This document shows positions 1 through 7,324 of a stretch of DNA of 63,796 nt, one piece after another. The stretch is taken from the NCBI GenBank assembly GCA_902780395.1, contig CACZFH010000006.1, positions 1-63,796 on the forward strand. Reading direction: 5' to 3'. The notes under the pieces were generated by a model. That model did no database searches and was not told where the DNA came from. It worked only from the letters and a program-made list of their open reading frames with translations. Positions within the stretch are counted from its first letter, which is position 1. Each line of letters opens with the position of its first letter. This DNA is from an uncultured Erysipelotrichaceae bacterium (GTDB taxonomy: Bacteria > Bacillota_I > Bacilli_A > RF39 > UBA660). A program made the position numbers and the translations under genes.

Positions 1-49
1 TTTATCAAGGTTATTTCCGTTTAACATTCTAGAAACGGCAATAACTCTG

Positions 50-78
50 AAAAAGAAAAAAATCCGTTAAAAAACGGA
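50..78 (-). terminator. Rho-independent terminator
   Basis: Read on the minus strand, a 6-bp stem (TCCGTT/AACGGA at 63-78) with an A4-type loop is followed by a T-rich run (A-rich 50-62 on the plus strand). It lies just past the stop of the minus-strand membrane-protein gene ending at 117, so it closes that unit. Confidence 0.75.
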
Positions 79-116
79 CCTTAGTCTAAAAATTTACGTA
101 AAAAATCTAAACATAA

Positions 117-1211
117 TCATTCTTTACTAGTTTTCGTAAACACTTTATTGTTATCAGAAACAACAGGAGCTTCAACAAACTGTTCTAATACAGAATCTGG
201 CACCTTAACATTATTTAAATTATTAACTTTGTTTGAGGTTTCCAATACTTCTCTTTCATTTTCCGCATAATTATTCAATTCAGTTAAAGCTTTTCTAGCA
301 TAAATTGTTCCTTCATAATTAACAATTTGTTTAATAACTTTATTTATATTTTCATCAGATGATTCATATAAATCTTTTCTTGTTAAACCATTTTTTTCTA
401 AAACCATCTTAATTGCATTATTTAATTTAATATTGTTATATAATAAAAAGCCGCCTGTGAAAACTGCTCCTACTCCTAAACTAATAAGAGTAGATGGAAC
501 AGATACAAAACTACCACAAACACTTAAATTTGCTATAAAAGGAATCATTCCAAATAAAGATAAAATCAACTTGTCAACTGACTCTAAATTAATTGATTTA
601 TATAAAGATTCTATAATACTTAGCTTATCTAATTCTTCTTTACTCTCATTCAACTTTTGAGTTATATCATAATTATCTTGATTAGAATAATCTACTTTAG
701 CAGATTTTATAGAAAGATCATAAAGCAATTTCAAATTTGAAGTAGCCTTCAGATAAGATTTATATAAAGAAATAGACCTATTATTTAACTTGCTTTTTTC
801 CATTTTATTTTCATAATAAGTTGCAATTTTCTCTTCTTCTGATTTTGCATTTGTATACTCAAAAGCTTTTATATCTAATTTCAATACAGATCTAACAGTT
901 TTATATAATAGTGCACAAGCGCCTATCGTAACTCCCGTAAGCATTGAAGGAACAATAATAGTCGGAACAACACTAGGAATAATAGAAACAATAGTATTCC
1001 CACTAAAAGCAGAAAACCAATCCATAATTAAGAAAGAAAATGAACTGATACCCATAACAGCAAGAAATTTATTCTTTATAAGAGAATTATGTAAAAATAA
1101 TGTTTTTTTATCAATCTTCTCACATTGATAATTACATTCTTTATATTTTTCCAGTGTTTCACTAGCATATTTTTTTGATAATTCATTTAACAATTCTCTT
1201 CTATCCATCAT
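117..1211 (-). CDS. Hypothetical multi-pass membrane protein (364 aa)
   Basis: No family is recognised. The start chosen is the ATG ATG pair (MMDRREL...) 3-4 bases after an AAAGGAAGAG ribosome site; an 11-codon longer reading would begin on top of the -10 box. The protein has a charged N-terminal region, two hydrophobic segments at about residues 50-110, a Lys/Glu-rich central coiled-coil-like stretch, a second hydrophobic pair at about 220-270 and a polar C-terminal tail. It has its own promoter and terminator and stands immediately downstream of rplL, where many Firmicutes carry a small methyltransferase gene or rpoB. Codon use looks like that of the neighbours. The function cannot be inferred from sequence; a role as a membrane-anchored coiled-coil scaffold is only speculation. 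Confidence 0.75.
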   Translation of the reverse strand: MMDRRELLNELSKKYASETLEKYKECNYQCEKIDKKTLFLHNSLIKNKFLAVMGISSFSFLIMDWFSAFSGNTIVSIIPSVVPTIIVPSMLTGVTIGACALLYKTVRSVLKLDIKAFEYTNAKSEEEKIATYYENKMEKSKLNNRSISLYKSYLKATSNLKLLYDLSIKSAKVDYSNQDNYDITQKLNESKEELDKLSIIESLYKSINLESVDKLILSLFGMIPFIANLSVCGSFVSVPSTLISLGVGAVFTGGFLLYNNIKLNNAIKMVLEKNGLTRKDLYESSDENINKVIKQIVNYEGTIYARKALTELNNYAENEREVLETSNKVNNLNNVKVPDSVLEQFVEAPVVSDNNKVFTKTSKE

Positions 1212-1232
1212 TATCTCTTCCTTTGACTTTGT

Positions 1233-1261
1233 ACTATAACACATTTAATTTTATATGTAAA
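1233..1261 (-). promoter_or_regulatory. Sigma-A-type promoter of the 364-aa membrane protein gene
   Basis: On the minus strand TTTACA (1256-1261), a 17-base spacer, then TATAGT (1233-1238). It lies between the rplL terminator and the chosen start. Confidence 0.6.
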
Positions 1262-1262
1262 C

Positions 1263-1294
1263 AAAAAAAAAGAAGTTAATATTATTTAACTTCT
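1263..1294 (-). terminator. Terminator of the rplJ-rplL unit
   Basis: The minus-strand stem AGAAGTTAA/TTAACTTCT (9 bp, perfect) is followed by about nine T residues. It overlaps the end of rplL and shows that the ribosomal protein operon stops here instead of continuing into rpoBC. Confidence 0.9.
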
Positions 1295-1653
1295 ACAGTA
1301 GCTCCAGCTTCTTCAAGCTTAGCTTTGATTTCATCAGCTTCAGCAGTTGGAATATTTTCTTTTACAACACCGTTTGCATCAACGATATCTTTAGCTTCTT
1401 TTAAACCTAAACCAGTAATTTCCTTAACTACTTTAATAACAGCAACTTTAGCAGCTCCAGCATCAGCAATTGATACAGTAACAGCAGTTGGACCTTCATC
1501 AGCAGCAGCTCCACCAGCAGCTGGTGCAGCAACAGCAACAGCACTAGGATCTACTCCAAATTCCTCCTTCATTGCATCTACTAATTCTTTAATTTCTAAT
1601 AAATTCATTTCTTTTAAACTACTGATAAAATCTTCTTTTGTTAATTTAGCCAT
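1282..1653 (-). CDS. rplL: Large ribosomal subunit protein bL12 (L7/L12)
   Basis: 123 aa, the normal length for bL12. The N-terminal dimerisation domain (about 1-35) is followed by an Ala/Gly-rich hinge (about 41-52) and the conserved C-terminal domain containing [20 protein letters not shown], which recruits translation GTPases to the ribosome stalk. It is preceded by AGGAGGAAATAAG and separated from rplJ by 35 bases, so it is cotranscribed with L10, its stalk partner. It is the last gene of the operon, ahead of a strong terminator. Confidence 0.98.
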   Translation of the reverse strand: MAKLTKEDFISSLKEMNLLEIKELVDAMKEEFGVDPSAVAVAAPAAGGAAADEGPTAVTVSIADAGAAKVAVIKVVKEITGLGLKEAKDIVDANGVVKENIPTAEADEIKAKLEEAGATVEVK

Positions 1654-1688
1654 TCTTATTTCCTCCTATATTAATTATTTTCTATTTA

Positions 1689-2183
1689 TTAATTATCTTC
1701 TTTTTGTTGACTATATAAGTCTAAGCAAATTGATAAGTCTCTTACAAGACCAATCATACCACCAGCAAGCATAGTAAGTAATCCATCTCTTGATGGAATA
1801 GTAGCATATTCAGCTAACTTAGCTTGGTCTGCTTTTTCTCCATCTACAATCCCTACTTTTAAAACTAATGCTGGGTGGTCTTTAGCAAAGTCAGATAAAA
1901 CCTTGATTGGAGCAATTTGGTCTTCACTAAATGCGAAAGCACTTGGACCAGTTAATCCTTCTGCAAGATCAATCCCTAAATCATTAAAAGCCCTAGCCAT
2001 TAAAGTATTCTTATATACTTTATAATCTGCATTAGATTCTCTTAATTTTACACGTAACTCTTTAGCTTCACTATCAGTTATACCACGATAATCAAATAAT
2101 ACAATTGACTTAGCATTAGAAGTACGATCTTTAATTTCATCTATAACAGCTTGCTTTTGCTCTAAGATTGCTTTACTTGCCAT
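1689..2183 (-). CDS. rplJ: Large ribosomal subunit protein uL10
   Basis: 164 aa, matching the uL10 family (N-terminal rRNA-binding domain with LFDYRGITDSEAKELRVKLR, then YKVYKNTLMARA). It anchors the L7/L12 dimers to 23S rRNA. Ribosome site GAAGGAGGTGTGTT lies directly before ATG. The gene sits below a canonical L10 leader with its own promoter, so L10-L12 synthesis is probably feedback-regulated by the L10(L12)4 complex independently of rplK-rplA. Confidence 0.98.
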   Translation of the reverse strand: MASKAILEQKQAVIDEIKDRTSNAKSIVLFDYRGITDSEAKELRVKLRESNADYKVYKNTLMARAFNDLGIDLAEGLTGPSAFAFSEDQIAPIKVLSDFAKDHPALVLKVGIVDGEKADQAKLAEYATIPSRDGLLTMLAGGMIGLVRDLSICLDLYSQQKEDN

Positions 2184-2204
2184 AACACACCTCCTTCATA
2201 TATT

Positions 2205-2318
2205 GAGGGATGCCATAAAAAAGTTCCTTTACCAGACAGCAAAAGAACTTTAATTACTTAGTAATAAGTCCTCGGCAGGATTTATTTTTACACCTGCTGT
2301 CTATGGCACCTACAAATC
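2205..2318 (-). ncRNA. Ribosomal protein L10 leader (autoregulatory 5' UTR)
   Basis: The minus-strand transcript contains the hallmark closing pairing GTGCCAT/ATGGCAT (2303-2309 with 2210-2216), the internal motif AGACAGCAGGTG and the CCTGCCGAGG segment of the Firmicute L10 leader family (Rfam L10_leader, recognised by eye). A 3' hairpin AAAGTTC/GAACTTT with a T6 run (2215-2251) can act as an attenuator. In this family, binding of the L10(L12)4 complex represses downstream expression. Confidence 0.88.
2215..2251 (-). terminator. Attenuator hairpin within the L10 leader
   Basis: The minus-strand stem AAAGTTC/GAACTTT (2245-2251 with 2220-2226) is followed by a T run just upstream of the rplJ ribosome site. 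This is consistent with premature termination as the readout of the leader. Confidence 0.6.
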
Positions 2319-2324
2319 GATATT

Positions 2325-2353
2325 ATTATAACCTATATATTATTATTTGTCAA
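2325..2353 (-). promoter_or_regulatory. Consensus promoter for the L10 leader-rplJ-rplL transcript
   Basis: A perfect TTGACA (2348-2353), 17-base spacer and TATAAT (2325-2330) on the minus strand. The -35 box overlaps the last codons and stop of rplA. The start point would fall at about 2318, right at the beginning of the L10 leader. Confidence 0.85.
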
Positions 2354-3038
2354 AACTATTTTCAACTTTAATTCCTGGACCCATTGTTGAAGAGATAGAA
2401 ATATTCTTAATATAATCTCCTTTAACAGTAGCAGGTTTAATACGAATAATTTGAGCAACGAATGCATCCAAATTAGCAATTAAATCTTCTTCAGAGAATG
2501 ATGCTTTTCCAATAACTCCATGAATATTACCAAAACTATCAGTTCTATATTCAACACGTCCAGCTTTTACTTCTTCTACTGCTTTAGCAATATCTAAAGT
2601 AACTGTACCAGTTTTTGGATTTGGCATTAAACCCTTAGGTCCTAAAACTCTACCTAATTTTCCAAGTAAAGGCATCATATCAGGAGTTGCTATCATAGTA
2701 TCAAATTCAAACCAATTTTCTTTTTCAATTTTTTCTAAGATATCAGTATCTCCTACATAATCTGCTCCAGCATCGCGTGCTTCTTGTGCTTTTGGTCCTC
2801 TAGCAACAACTAAAACTCTTTGAGTTTTTCCAGTTCCTTTAGGAAGTACAATAGCACCTCTTAATTGTTGATCAGCTTTCTTAGTATCAAGATTTAATCT
2901 CATAGCAACTTCAATAGAACCATCGAATTTACTTGTAGAAGTTTCTTTAACTAATTTAACAGCTTCTTCTTTAGAATATACTTTACTTTTTTCTATTTTA
3001 GATACAGCTTCTGTATATTTTTTACTTCTTTTTTTCAT
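2343..3038 (-). CDS. rplA: Large ribosomal subunit protein uL1
   Basis: 231 aa, the usual length. L1 signatures include [18 protein letters not shown] and [20 protein letters not shown]1 forms the mobile stalk that helps release deacylated tRNA and, in many bacteria, represses its own mRNA. AAGGAGGAAATAAA precedes ATG. The 72-base gap to rplK holds a short GTGG...CCAC hairpin that looks like an L1-type mRNA site. Confidence 0.98.
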   Translation of the reverse strand: MKKRSKKYTEAVSKIEKSKVYSKEEAVKLVKETSTSKFDGSIEVAMRLNLDTKKADQQLRGAIVLPKGTGKTQRVLVVARGPKAQEARDAGADYVGDTDILEKIEKENWFEFDTMIATPDMMPLLGKLGRVLGPKGLMPNPKTGTVTLDIAKAVEEVKAGRVEYRTDSFGNIHGVIGKASFSEEDLIANLDAFVAQIIRIKPATVKGDYIKNISISSTMGPGIKVENSFDK

Positions 3039-3054
3039 TTTATTTCCTCCTTAT

Positions 3055-3082
3055 GTGGTAAAAGCGGATTATTTCCTTCCAC
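3055..3082 (-). promoter_or_regulatory. Candidate L1-binding hairpin ahead of rplA
   Basis: On the minus strand AGTGG-AA-GGA...TCC-GCTTTTA-CCAC forms a stem with an asymmetric internal loop immediately before the rplA ribosome site. L1 autoregulation through mRNA mimics of its 23S site is established in several bacteria. Assigning this hairpin to L1 is inference from position and resemblance. Confidence 0.45.
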
Positions 3083-3110
3083 TAGGTATAACCTATAGAA
3101 TAATTATGAA

Positions 3111-3542
3111 TTACTCTTGACCTTCAATAGCAATTCCCATATTTTTAGCAGTTCCAGCAACTATCTTCATTGCTTCTTCAACAGTATAAGCATTTAAATC
3201 TGGTAGCTTAATCTCAGCAATTTCTCTCAATGTGTCTTGAGAAATAGTAGCAACAACTTCGCTTGATCCCTTTGTAGACCCTTTTTTAATCTTAGCAAAT
3301 TTCTTTAATAAAAATGCTGTTGGTGGAGTCTTAATTACGAAATCAAAACTTCTATCTTCATATATTGAAATTTCAACTGGTAAAACATCTCCCATTTTTT
3401 CACGAGTAGCTTCATTATACTTCGTACAAAAATCTTGAAGATTAATACCTGCAGGTCCTAAAACAGTTCCAACTGGTGGAGCCGGTGTAGCTTTTCCTGC
3501 TTCAATTTGTAATTTAATTTTTTTAACTGCTTCCTTTGCCAC
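3111..3542 (-). CDS. rplK: Large ribosomal subunit protein uL11
   Basis: 143 aa with the L11 signatures GKATPAPPVGTVLGPAGINL and TPPTAFLLKKFAKIKKGS. L11 sits at the GTPase-associated centre and is needed for stringent-response sensing by RelA-type enzymes. GTG at 3542 is chosen because AGGAGG lies 8 bases upstream; an upstream in-frame GTG overlaps that ribosome site. It is cotranscribed with rplA. A 330-base leader separates it from nusG and carries its own promoter. Confidence 0.97.
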   Translation of the reverse strand: MAKEAVKKIKLQIEAGKATPAPPVGTVLGPAGINLQDFCTKYNEATREKMGDVLPVEISIYEDRSFDFVIKTPPTAFLLKKFAKIKKGSTKGSSEVVATISQDTLREIAEIKLPDLNAYTVEEAMKIVAGTAKNMGIAIEGQE

Positions 3543-3574
3543 GAAAAACACCTCCTATAATATTAGTTTTCGCG

Positions 3575-3629
3575 AGTGGTCCAAATAGCTTGATTCCCGC
3601 TTTTATAAATGCAAACCATGCTTCCCACT
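3575..3629 (-). promoter_or_regulatory. Structured leader of rplK (candidate L1 or L11 autoregulatory site)
   Basis: The minus-strand leader starts AGTGGGAAGC and ends GGACCACTCGCG. An AGTGG/CCACT closing stem encloses about 45 bases. The same AGTGG...CCAC theme recurs before rplA. This resembles the repressor target placed upstream of rplK in other bacteria; the assignment is inference. Confidence 0.4.
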
Positions 3630-3666
3630 AAACTTACCACTATATATAAAATATAGCTGCGTAAGT

Positions 3667-3695
3667 ACTATATCATAAACATCACAATAATGCAA
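3667..3695 (-). promoter_or_regulatory. Promoter of rplK-rplA
   Basis: Minus-strand TTGCAT (3690-3695), 17-base spacer, TATAGT (3667-3672). It lies between nusG and the structured rplK leader. The rest of the 3697-3876 interval shows only a start-less 38-codon open stretch. Confidence 0.6.
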
Positions 3696-3876
3696 TATTT
3701 ATTTCCTCTTAGTTTTCTTAATACCAATTGATTTTTTGTCTCACTCATCAAAATCATGAACAAAAAAACACAAACTTTTCTGCTAAATAATGATCCATGT
3801 CAAATAAAACACCAGATTCTTTACAATATTTTAAAAATCTTGTAAATTTAAAACAATCAAATCCCCTAAATTAAAA

Positions 3877-4410
3877 TTATGCTTTTTCTATTTGCGAAAG
3901 TTCTACTTCTACACTAGTTTCTTGTCCAAATAAATCAACAAGTAAATTAACTTTACTAGATGGTAAATCAACTGAATCAACTGTTCCAAACATTCCTTGG
4001 AATGGTCCAGCAATAATCTTAACTTTTGCTCCTTCAGTAAGATCTGTATCAACATCCATTCTACTAATACCCATATTGCCAAGAATATTATCTACTTCAT
4101 AAGGTTGCAATGGTGTAGGTTTAGCACCTTTACCACTAGAACCAATGAATCCAGTTACCCCAGGAGTATTACGAACAACATACCATGCTTCATCAGTCAT
4201 CACCATTTCTACTAAAATGTACCCTGGAAACATTTTTTTTGTTTTTTCCTTAGTAACTCCATCTTTTACTTCAACTACTTTTTCTTCTGGAATAACAACT
4301 CTATAAATATAATCCTGCATATCCATAGATTCAGCTCTCATTTCAAGTTTTTCCTTTACTTTGTTTTCATGTCCAGAATAAGTATTAACTACATACCATT
4401 GTTTATCCAT
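3877..4410 (-). CDS. nusG: Transcription termination/antitermination factor NusG
   Basis: 177 aa. NGN domain (KQWYVVNTYSGHENKVKEKL; PGYILVEMVMTDEAWYVVRNTPGVTGFIG) and C-terminal KOW domain (EGAKVKIIAGPFQGMFGTVDSVD). It binds the RNA polymerase clamp, affects pausing, and couples to the ribosome or Rho. Ribosome site AAGAAGGAG precedes ATG, 14 bases after secE. The secE-nusG pairing is universal in this part of the chromosome. Confidence 0.98.
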   Translation of the reverse strand: MDKQWYVVNTYSGHENKVKEKLEMRAESMDMQDYIYRVVIPEEKVVEVKDGVTKEKTKKMFPGYILVEMVMTDEAWYVVRNTPGVTGFIGSSGKGAKPTPLQPYEVDNILGNMGISRMDVDTDLTEGAKVKIIAGPFQGMFGTVDSVDLPSSKVNLLVDLFGQETSVEVELSQIEKA

Positions 4411-4424
4411 AATATAACTCCTTC

Positions 4425-4742
4425 TTAATGTATTAATGATTGAACTAAAGCAAATATAATATCAATCAAATAGAAAAATCCAGCACAAAAGATTATAAAG
4501 AAAATCGTTGCAATCGAATATTTAATCATATTATCTTTAGTAGGCCAATGAACTTTTAAAAATTCACCCTTAACGCCATGACAAAAGATACGAAATCTAG
4601 TCCATAAACCTTTTTTACCAGATTCTTTCACTTTCTTTTTTGACACTACTTCTTTTTTTTCTACTTTTTTCTTTTTATCATTTTTTTTGATCTTAGCAGT
4701 ATTGTATGGATCTTCAACTACTTTTTTACGAACTTCAGCCAT
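4425..4742 (-). CDS. secE: Preprotein translocase subunit SecE
   Basis: 105 aa. A Lys-rich N-terminal extension (about residues 1-45) precedes the conserved amphipathic/TM module (GEFLKVHWPTKDNMIKYSIATIFFIIFCAGFFYLID). One membrane span near the C-terminus, as in Gram-positive SecE. It stabilises SecY in the translocon. The Lys-rich extension is longer than in B. subtilis (about 60 aa). rpmG, which often precedes secE, is absent here. Confidence 0.93.
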   Translation of the reverse strand: MAEVRKKVVEDPYNTAKIKKNDKKKKVEKKEVVSKKKVKESGKKGLWTRFRIFCHGVKGEFLKVHWPTKDNMIKYSIATIFFIIFCAGFFYLIDIIFALVQSLIH

Positions 4743-4803
4743 AAATTATTCACCTATTCCCTATTTTTTCAAAATAAAAACACTCCAAAGTGCTTACACC
4801 AAT

Positions 4804-4832
4804 AAAATAGCATAAACACATTGAAATGTCAA
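4804..4832 (-). promoter_or_regulatory. Promoter of secE-nusG
   Basis: Minus-strand TTGACA (4827-4832), 17-base spacer, TATTTT (4804-4809). The -35 overlaps the stop codon of the upstream gene. A 7-bp hairpin AAGCACT/AGTGTTT followed by a T-rich run lies downstream, before the secE ribosome site. It could be an attenuator or the terminator of the upstream gene. Confidence 0.6.
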
Positions 4833-5530
4833 GATAATATACTAACAAACCAAGAAATAACTCCGAATAAAGCCAAAAGAACAAAAGCAATCGTCGGAAT
4901 AATCAATAAATGAACAAAAGCAGCATCTTGATAACCACTAATTTGTTTATAAATATAATCATTATATTTCTTATTTGTTAAATCAGTTTCACTCTCATTA
5001 TCAAAAATAGACTCTTCTTGATTATCCACCTTTTCTCCAAATTGTTTTTTTAAATCTGCTAATTCTCTTTTAGCCTTTTCTACATCAAACTGGCAAAAAT
5101 AAATTGAAGCCCCTCTTTGAACAACTCCCCTATAGTAAGGGGCATCTCCAGCCGGTAAAAATTCCACAAAAGAATCAAAATTATTAATCAAAAAATCAGG
5201 GCTTAATTTTGCTAATGTATTAGAATACAAACCAATTTGAATAAACGCCGAATGAAAAATATCTTCTTTTATAATATTTTTTCTTTCCTCCTCATCATCA
5301 GGTAATTCCATCAACTTAGTAAATTGAATGCATTCCGGATTATCATACAATACAAAAATTAAAGATGGATGAAAAACCATTACACAATAGCCATGATCAT
5401 GTATATATTTAAGAGCTTTAGATAGAAATACAAATAAAGTTCTTCGATCATCTTCATCATGATGAAGGTTATACCAATCATATAAAGTAACAGCATTAAC
5501 TTCTTGTTTCTTATTAAATGGAACAACCAT
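4829..5530 (-). CDS. Hypothetical C-terminally anchored membrane protein with kinase-like N-terminal region
   Basis: 233 aa starting at the ATG 7 bases after ATAGGTGA (MVVPFNKK...). Residues about 1-165 are soluble and contain LSKALKYIHDHGYCVMVFHP and a following IFVLYDN, placed like the catalytic loop of an aminoglycoside/Ser-Thr kinase fold, but the HRD and DFG residues are missing. A Lys/Glu-rich stretch follows, and one hydrophobic segment at the C-terminus (FVHLLIIPTIAFVLLALFGV) would anchor it with the bulk in the cytoplasm. It occupies the rpmG position between sigH and secE. The pseudokinase idea is inference at low confidence. Confidence 0.7.
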   Translation of the reverse strand: MVVPFNKKQEVNAVTLYDWYNLHHDEDDRRTLFVFLSKALKYIHDHGYCVMVFHPSLIFVLYDNPECIQFTKLMELPDDEEERKNIIKEDIFHSAFIQIGLYSNTLAKLSPDFLINNFDSFVEFLPAGDAPYYRGVVQRGASIYFCQFDVEKAKRELADLKKQFGEKVDNQEESIFDNESETDLTNKKYNDYIYKQISGYQDAAFVHLLIIPTIAFVLLALFGVISWFVSILS

Positions 5531-5566
5531 AAAAATCACCTATCTTATATCCATTTTAACTCAAAA

Positions 5567-5596
5567 TAAAAAAAAAGACAATTTGATTAACTGTCT
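5567..5596 (-). terminator. Terminator of the mrnC-rlmB-sigH unit
   Basis: The minus-strand stem AGACAGTT/AATTGTCT (one G-U pair) is followed by nine T residues. It overlaps the stop codon of sigH. Confidence 0.8.
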
Positions 5597-6185
5597 ATTG
5601 ACAATAATAATTATGAATCCTTTTTCGCACTACATTTCTAACACTTTTTAAAATAACTCCAACTTTTCTACAAGAAATATCTAACAATTTACTAATTTCC
5701 AAATACTGAAACCCATTTAATCTTAATTCAAAAACAATTCCTTCTTCCCAGGATAAATCAAAAATAATAGACTTTAATAACTTTTCCATCTCTTTCTCAT
5801 CAAAAATAGAATCCATATTATTTCTATTATCAATACATGAAATATCATCAATAGAAATAGTATCAAAAAAAACATTTTTATATTTATCACTCATAAACAT
5901 TCTACAAAATGATAAAAGTCTTCTTTGAATACATAAAACAGCAAAAGAATAAAACAAGTTTTCTCTAGTATCATCAAAAGAAAACAAAGCTTTTTGAAAT
6001 CCAATAGTTGCCTCTTGTAAAAAATCTTCATAATCATATCCACTACTTTTATATCTTATATAAAAATCAGTAGCAAACTTTTTAATAATTGGTTGATACT
6101 TTTCATATAATATATTTTGAGAAAAATCATCATTTTCACGTATCATATAGATTAATTCATAATCATTATATTTCTTATAATTCAT
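5595..6185 (-). CDS. sigH: RNA polymerase sigma factor, SigH-like (sigma-70 family)
   Basis: 196 aa. Region 2 is visible as YDYEDFLQEATIGFQKALFSFD...FYSFAVLCIQRRLLSFCR (core binding and -10 recognition), and region 4 as a weak helix-turn-helix near ISKLLDISCRKVGVILKSVRN. The neighbour order mrnC-rlmB-sigH-secE-nusG matches B. subtilis, where SigH drives early sporulation and competence genes. The sequence is divergent and somewhat short (B. subtilis SigH is about 218 aa). It starts 6 bases after rlmB, so it is cotranscribed. Confidence 0.85.
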   Translation of the reverse strand: MNYKKYNDYELIYMIRENDDFSQNILYEKYQPIIKKFATDFYIRYKSSGYDYEDFLQEATIGFQKALFSFDDTRENLFYSFAVLCIQRRLLSFCRMFMSDKYKNVFFDTISIDDISCIDNRNNMDSIFDEKEMEKLLKSIIFDLSWEEGIVFELRLNGFQYLEISKLLDISCRKVGVILKSVRNVVRKRIHNYYCQ

Positions 6186-6190
6186 AATTC

Positions 6191-6892
6191 CTACTTTCTA
6201 TTCCGAATCATTTCATAAATCATAATCCCAGCTGCCACACTAGCATTTAAACTATTAGTAGTACCATACATAGGTATTTTAACTAAAAAATCACATTTTT
6301 TAGCCACTAAACTAGAAATACCTTCTCCCTCATTACCAATTACTAATGCTATTTTTCCACTATAATCGACACTTCTATAATCAATACTATCCTCTAAAGA
6401 AGTCCCAACGATCCAAAAACCAGCTTCTTTTAATTTTTCAATTGATTGAGCAATATTACTTACAGAAATAATCTTAATAGCATCTAAAGTACCCACACTA
6501 GTTTTCATAACAGTAGCATTTATAGGAACCTGTCTATCTTTTGGAATAATAATAGCTCCAATTCCAGCTGCTTCACAAGTTCTAATAATAGCTCCAAAAT
6601 TATGAGGATCTTCAATATGATCTAAAATAACAATATAATCATCAGTAGTATTTCTTAAATAATCTTTAAGATTATAATAAGAATAATCCGGAATATCTAG
6701 GATTATACCTTGATGTACTCCAGAACACAAATGATCCATTTCTTTTTTTGAATAATATTGGAAAGGAATATTTAATTTTTCACTAAGAGAAATAATCTCT
6801 TTATCAGAAAAATTATCTTGAAAATAGATTTTTCGAATATTTTTATTTTTTTGTAGAAGATCTTTAGCTACATTTTTACCAAATACTAACAT
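6191..6892 (-). CDS. rlmB: 23S rRNA (guanosine-2'-O-)methyltransferase RlmB / TrmH-family SPOUT enzyme
   Basis: 233 aa. Short N-terminal L30e-like substrate domain (about 1-70), then the SpoU/TrmH catalytic domain with motif 1 DHIEDPHNFGAIIRTCEAAG, motif 2 ALVIGNEGEGIS and motif 3 IPMYGTTNSLNASVAAGI. These are the S-adenosylmethionine-binding knot residues. Its place between mrnC and sigH corresponds to yacO of B. subtilis. Substrate specificity (G2251 type) is inferred from orthology. Confidence 0.92.
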   Translation of the reverse strand: MLVFGKNVAKDLLQKNKNIRKIYFQDNFSDKEIISLSEKLNIPFQYYSKKEMDHLCSGVHQGIILDIPDYSYYNLKDYLRNTTDDYIVILDHIEDPHNFGAIIRTCEAAGIGAIIIPKDRQVPINATVMKTSVGTLDAIKIISVSNIAQSIEKLKEAGFWIVGTSLEDSIDYRSVDYSGKIALVIGNEGEGISSLVAKKCDFLVKIPMYGTTNSLNASVAAGIMIYEMIRNRK

Positions 6893-6893
6893 A

Positions 6894-7268
6894 TTACTTT
6901 GTAAAGATGAAATTCATAATTTCATCAATCCTTTCTTCATTTTTTGATAATTCCAAACATCCAATTAAAGCTTCTAAACCAGTAGCATATTTATAAGTGA
7001 TAATATCACAATTCTTTGGATGAGAAGTAGTCTTATAATTTCTAGCTCTCTTCACAACATCCAATTCATTTTCTTTCAAAAAGTTATGATCTATCATTTC
7101 TTGCAAATAATAAGCCTGTCTCTTAGCACTGACATAAGTAATGGCTTCTTTTTGTAATTGATCAACATTCGGAATACCTTTATCAATTAAAAACTTTCTT
7201 ACATAATTCTCATAAATAGTATCACCCAAATAAGCAAGTACTAATACGTTGATTTCATTCACATTCAT
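6894..7268 (-). CDS. mrnC: Mini-ribonuclease III
   Basis: 125 aa from ATG (MNVNEINVLV) 7 bases after GGTGA. RNase III catalytic core without a dsRNA-binding domain: LAYLGDTIYENYVRKFL holds the E/D catalytic signature, and LEALIGCLELS holds the second acidic cluster. In B. subtilis it matures 23S rRNA ends. An extended -10 (TGTTATAAT) lies just upstream, so it may begin a transcript running through rlmB and sigH. Confidence 0.93.
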   Translation of the reverse strand: MNVNEINVLVLAYLGDTIYENYVRKFLIDKGIPNVDQLQKEAITYVSAKRQAYYLQEMIDHNFLKENELDVVKRARNYKTTSHPKNCDIITYKYATGLEALIGCLELSKNEERIDEIMNFIFTK

Positions 7269-7294
7269 ACAAATCACCAAACACATTATAACAT

Positions 7295-7324
7295 AAAGAA
7301 AAGAATTCGCGATATACGAATTCT
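7295..7324 (-). terminator. Terminator of cysS
   Basis: The minus-strand perfect 8-bp stem AGAATTCG/CGAATTCT (7302-7309 with 7317-7324) is followed by TTTTCTTT. It overlaps the cysS stop. Confidence 0.8.

Noticed and set aside
1-27. Minus-strand ATG with MLNGNNLDK running off the left edge
   Set aside because: No ribosome site and only nine codons are visible. An imperfect inverted repeat (11-44) overlaps it. Not enough to call a gene.
1325-1774. Plus-strand frame opposite rplL-rplJ, and similar antisense frames elsewhere (for example opposite mnmE, noc, gyrA)
   Set aside because: They are shadows of well-identified genes with no ribosome sites.
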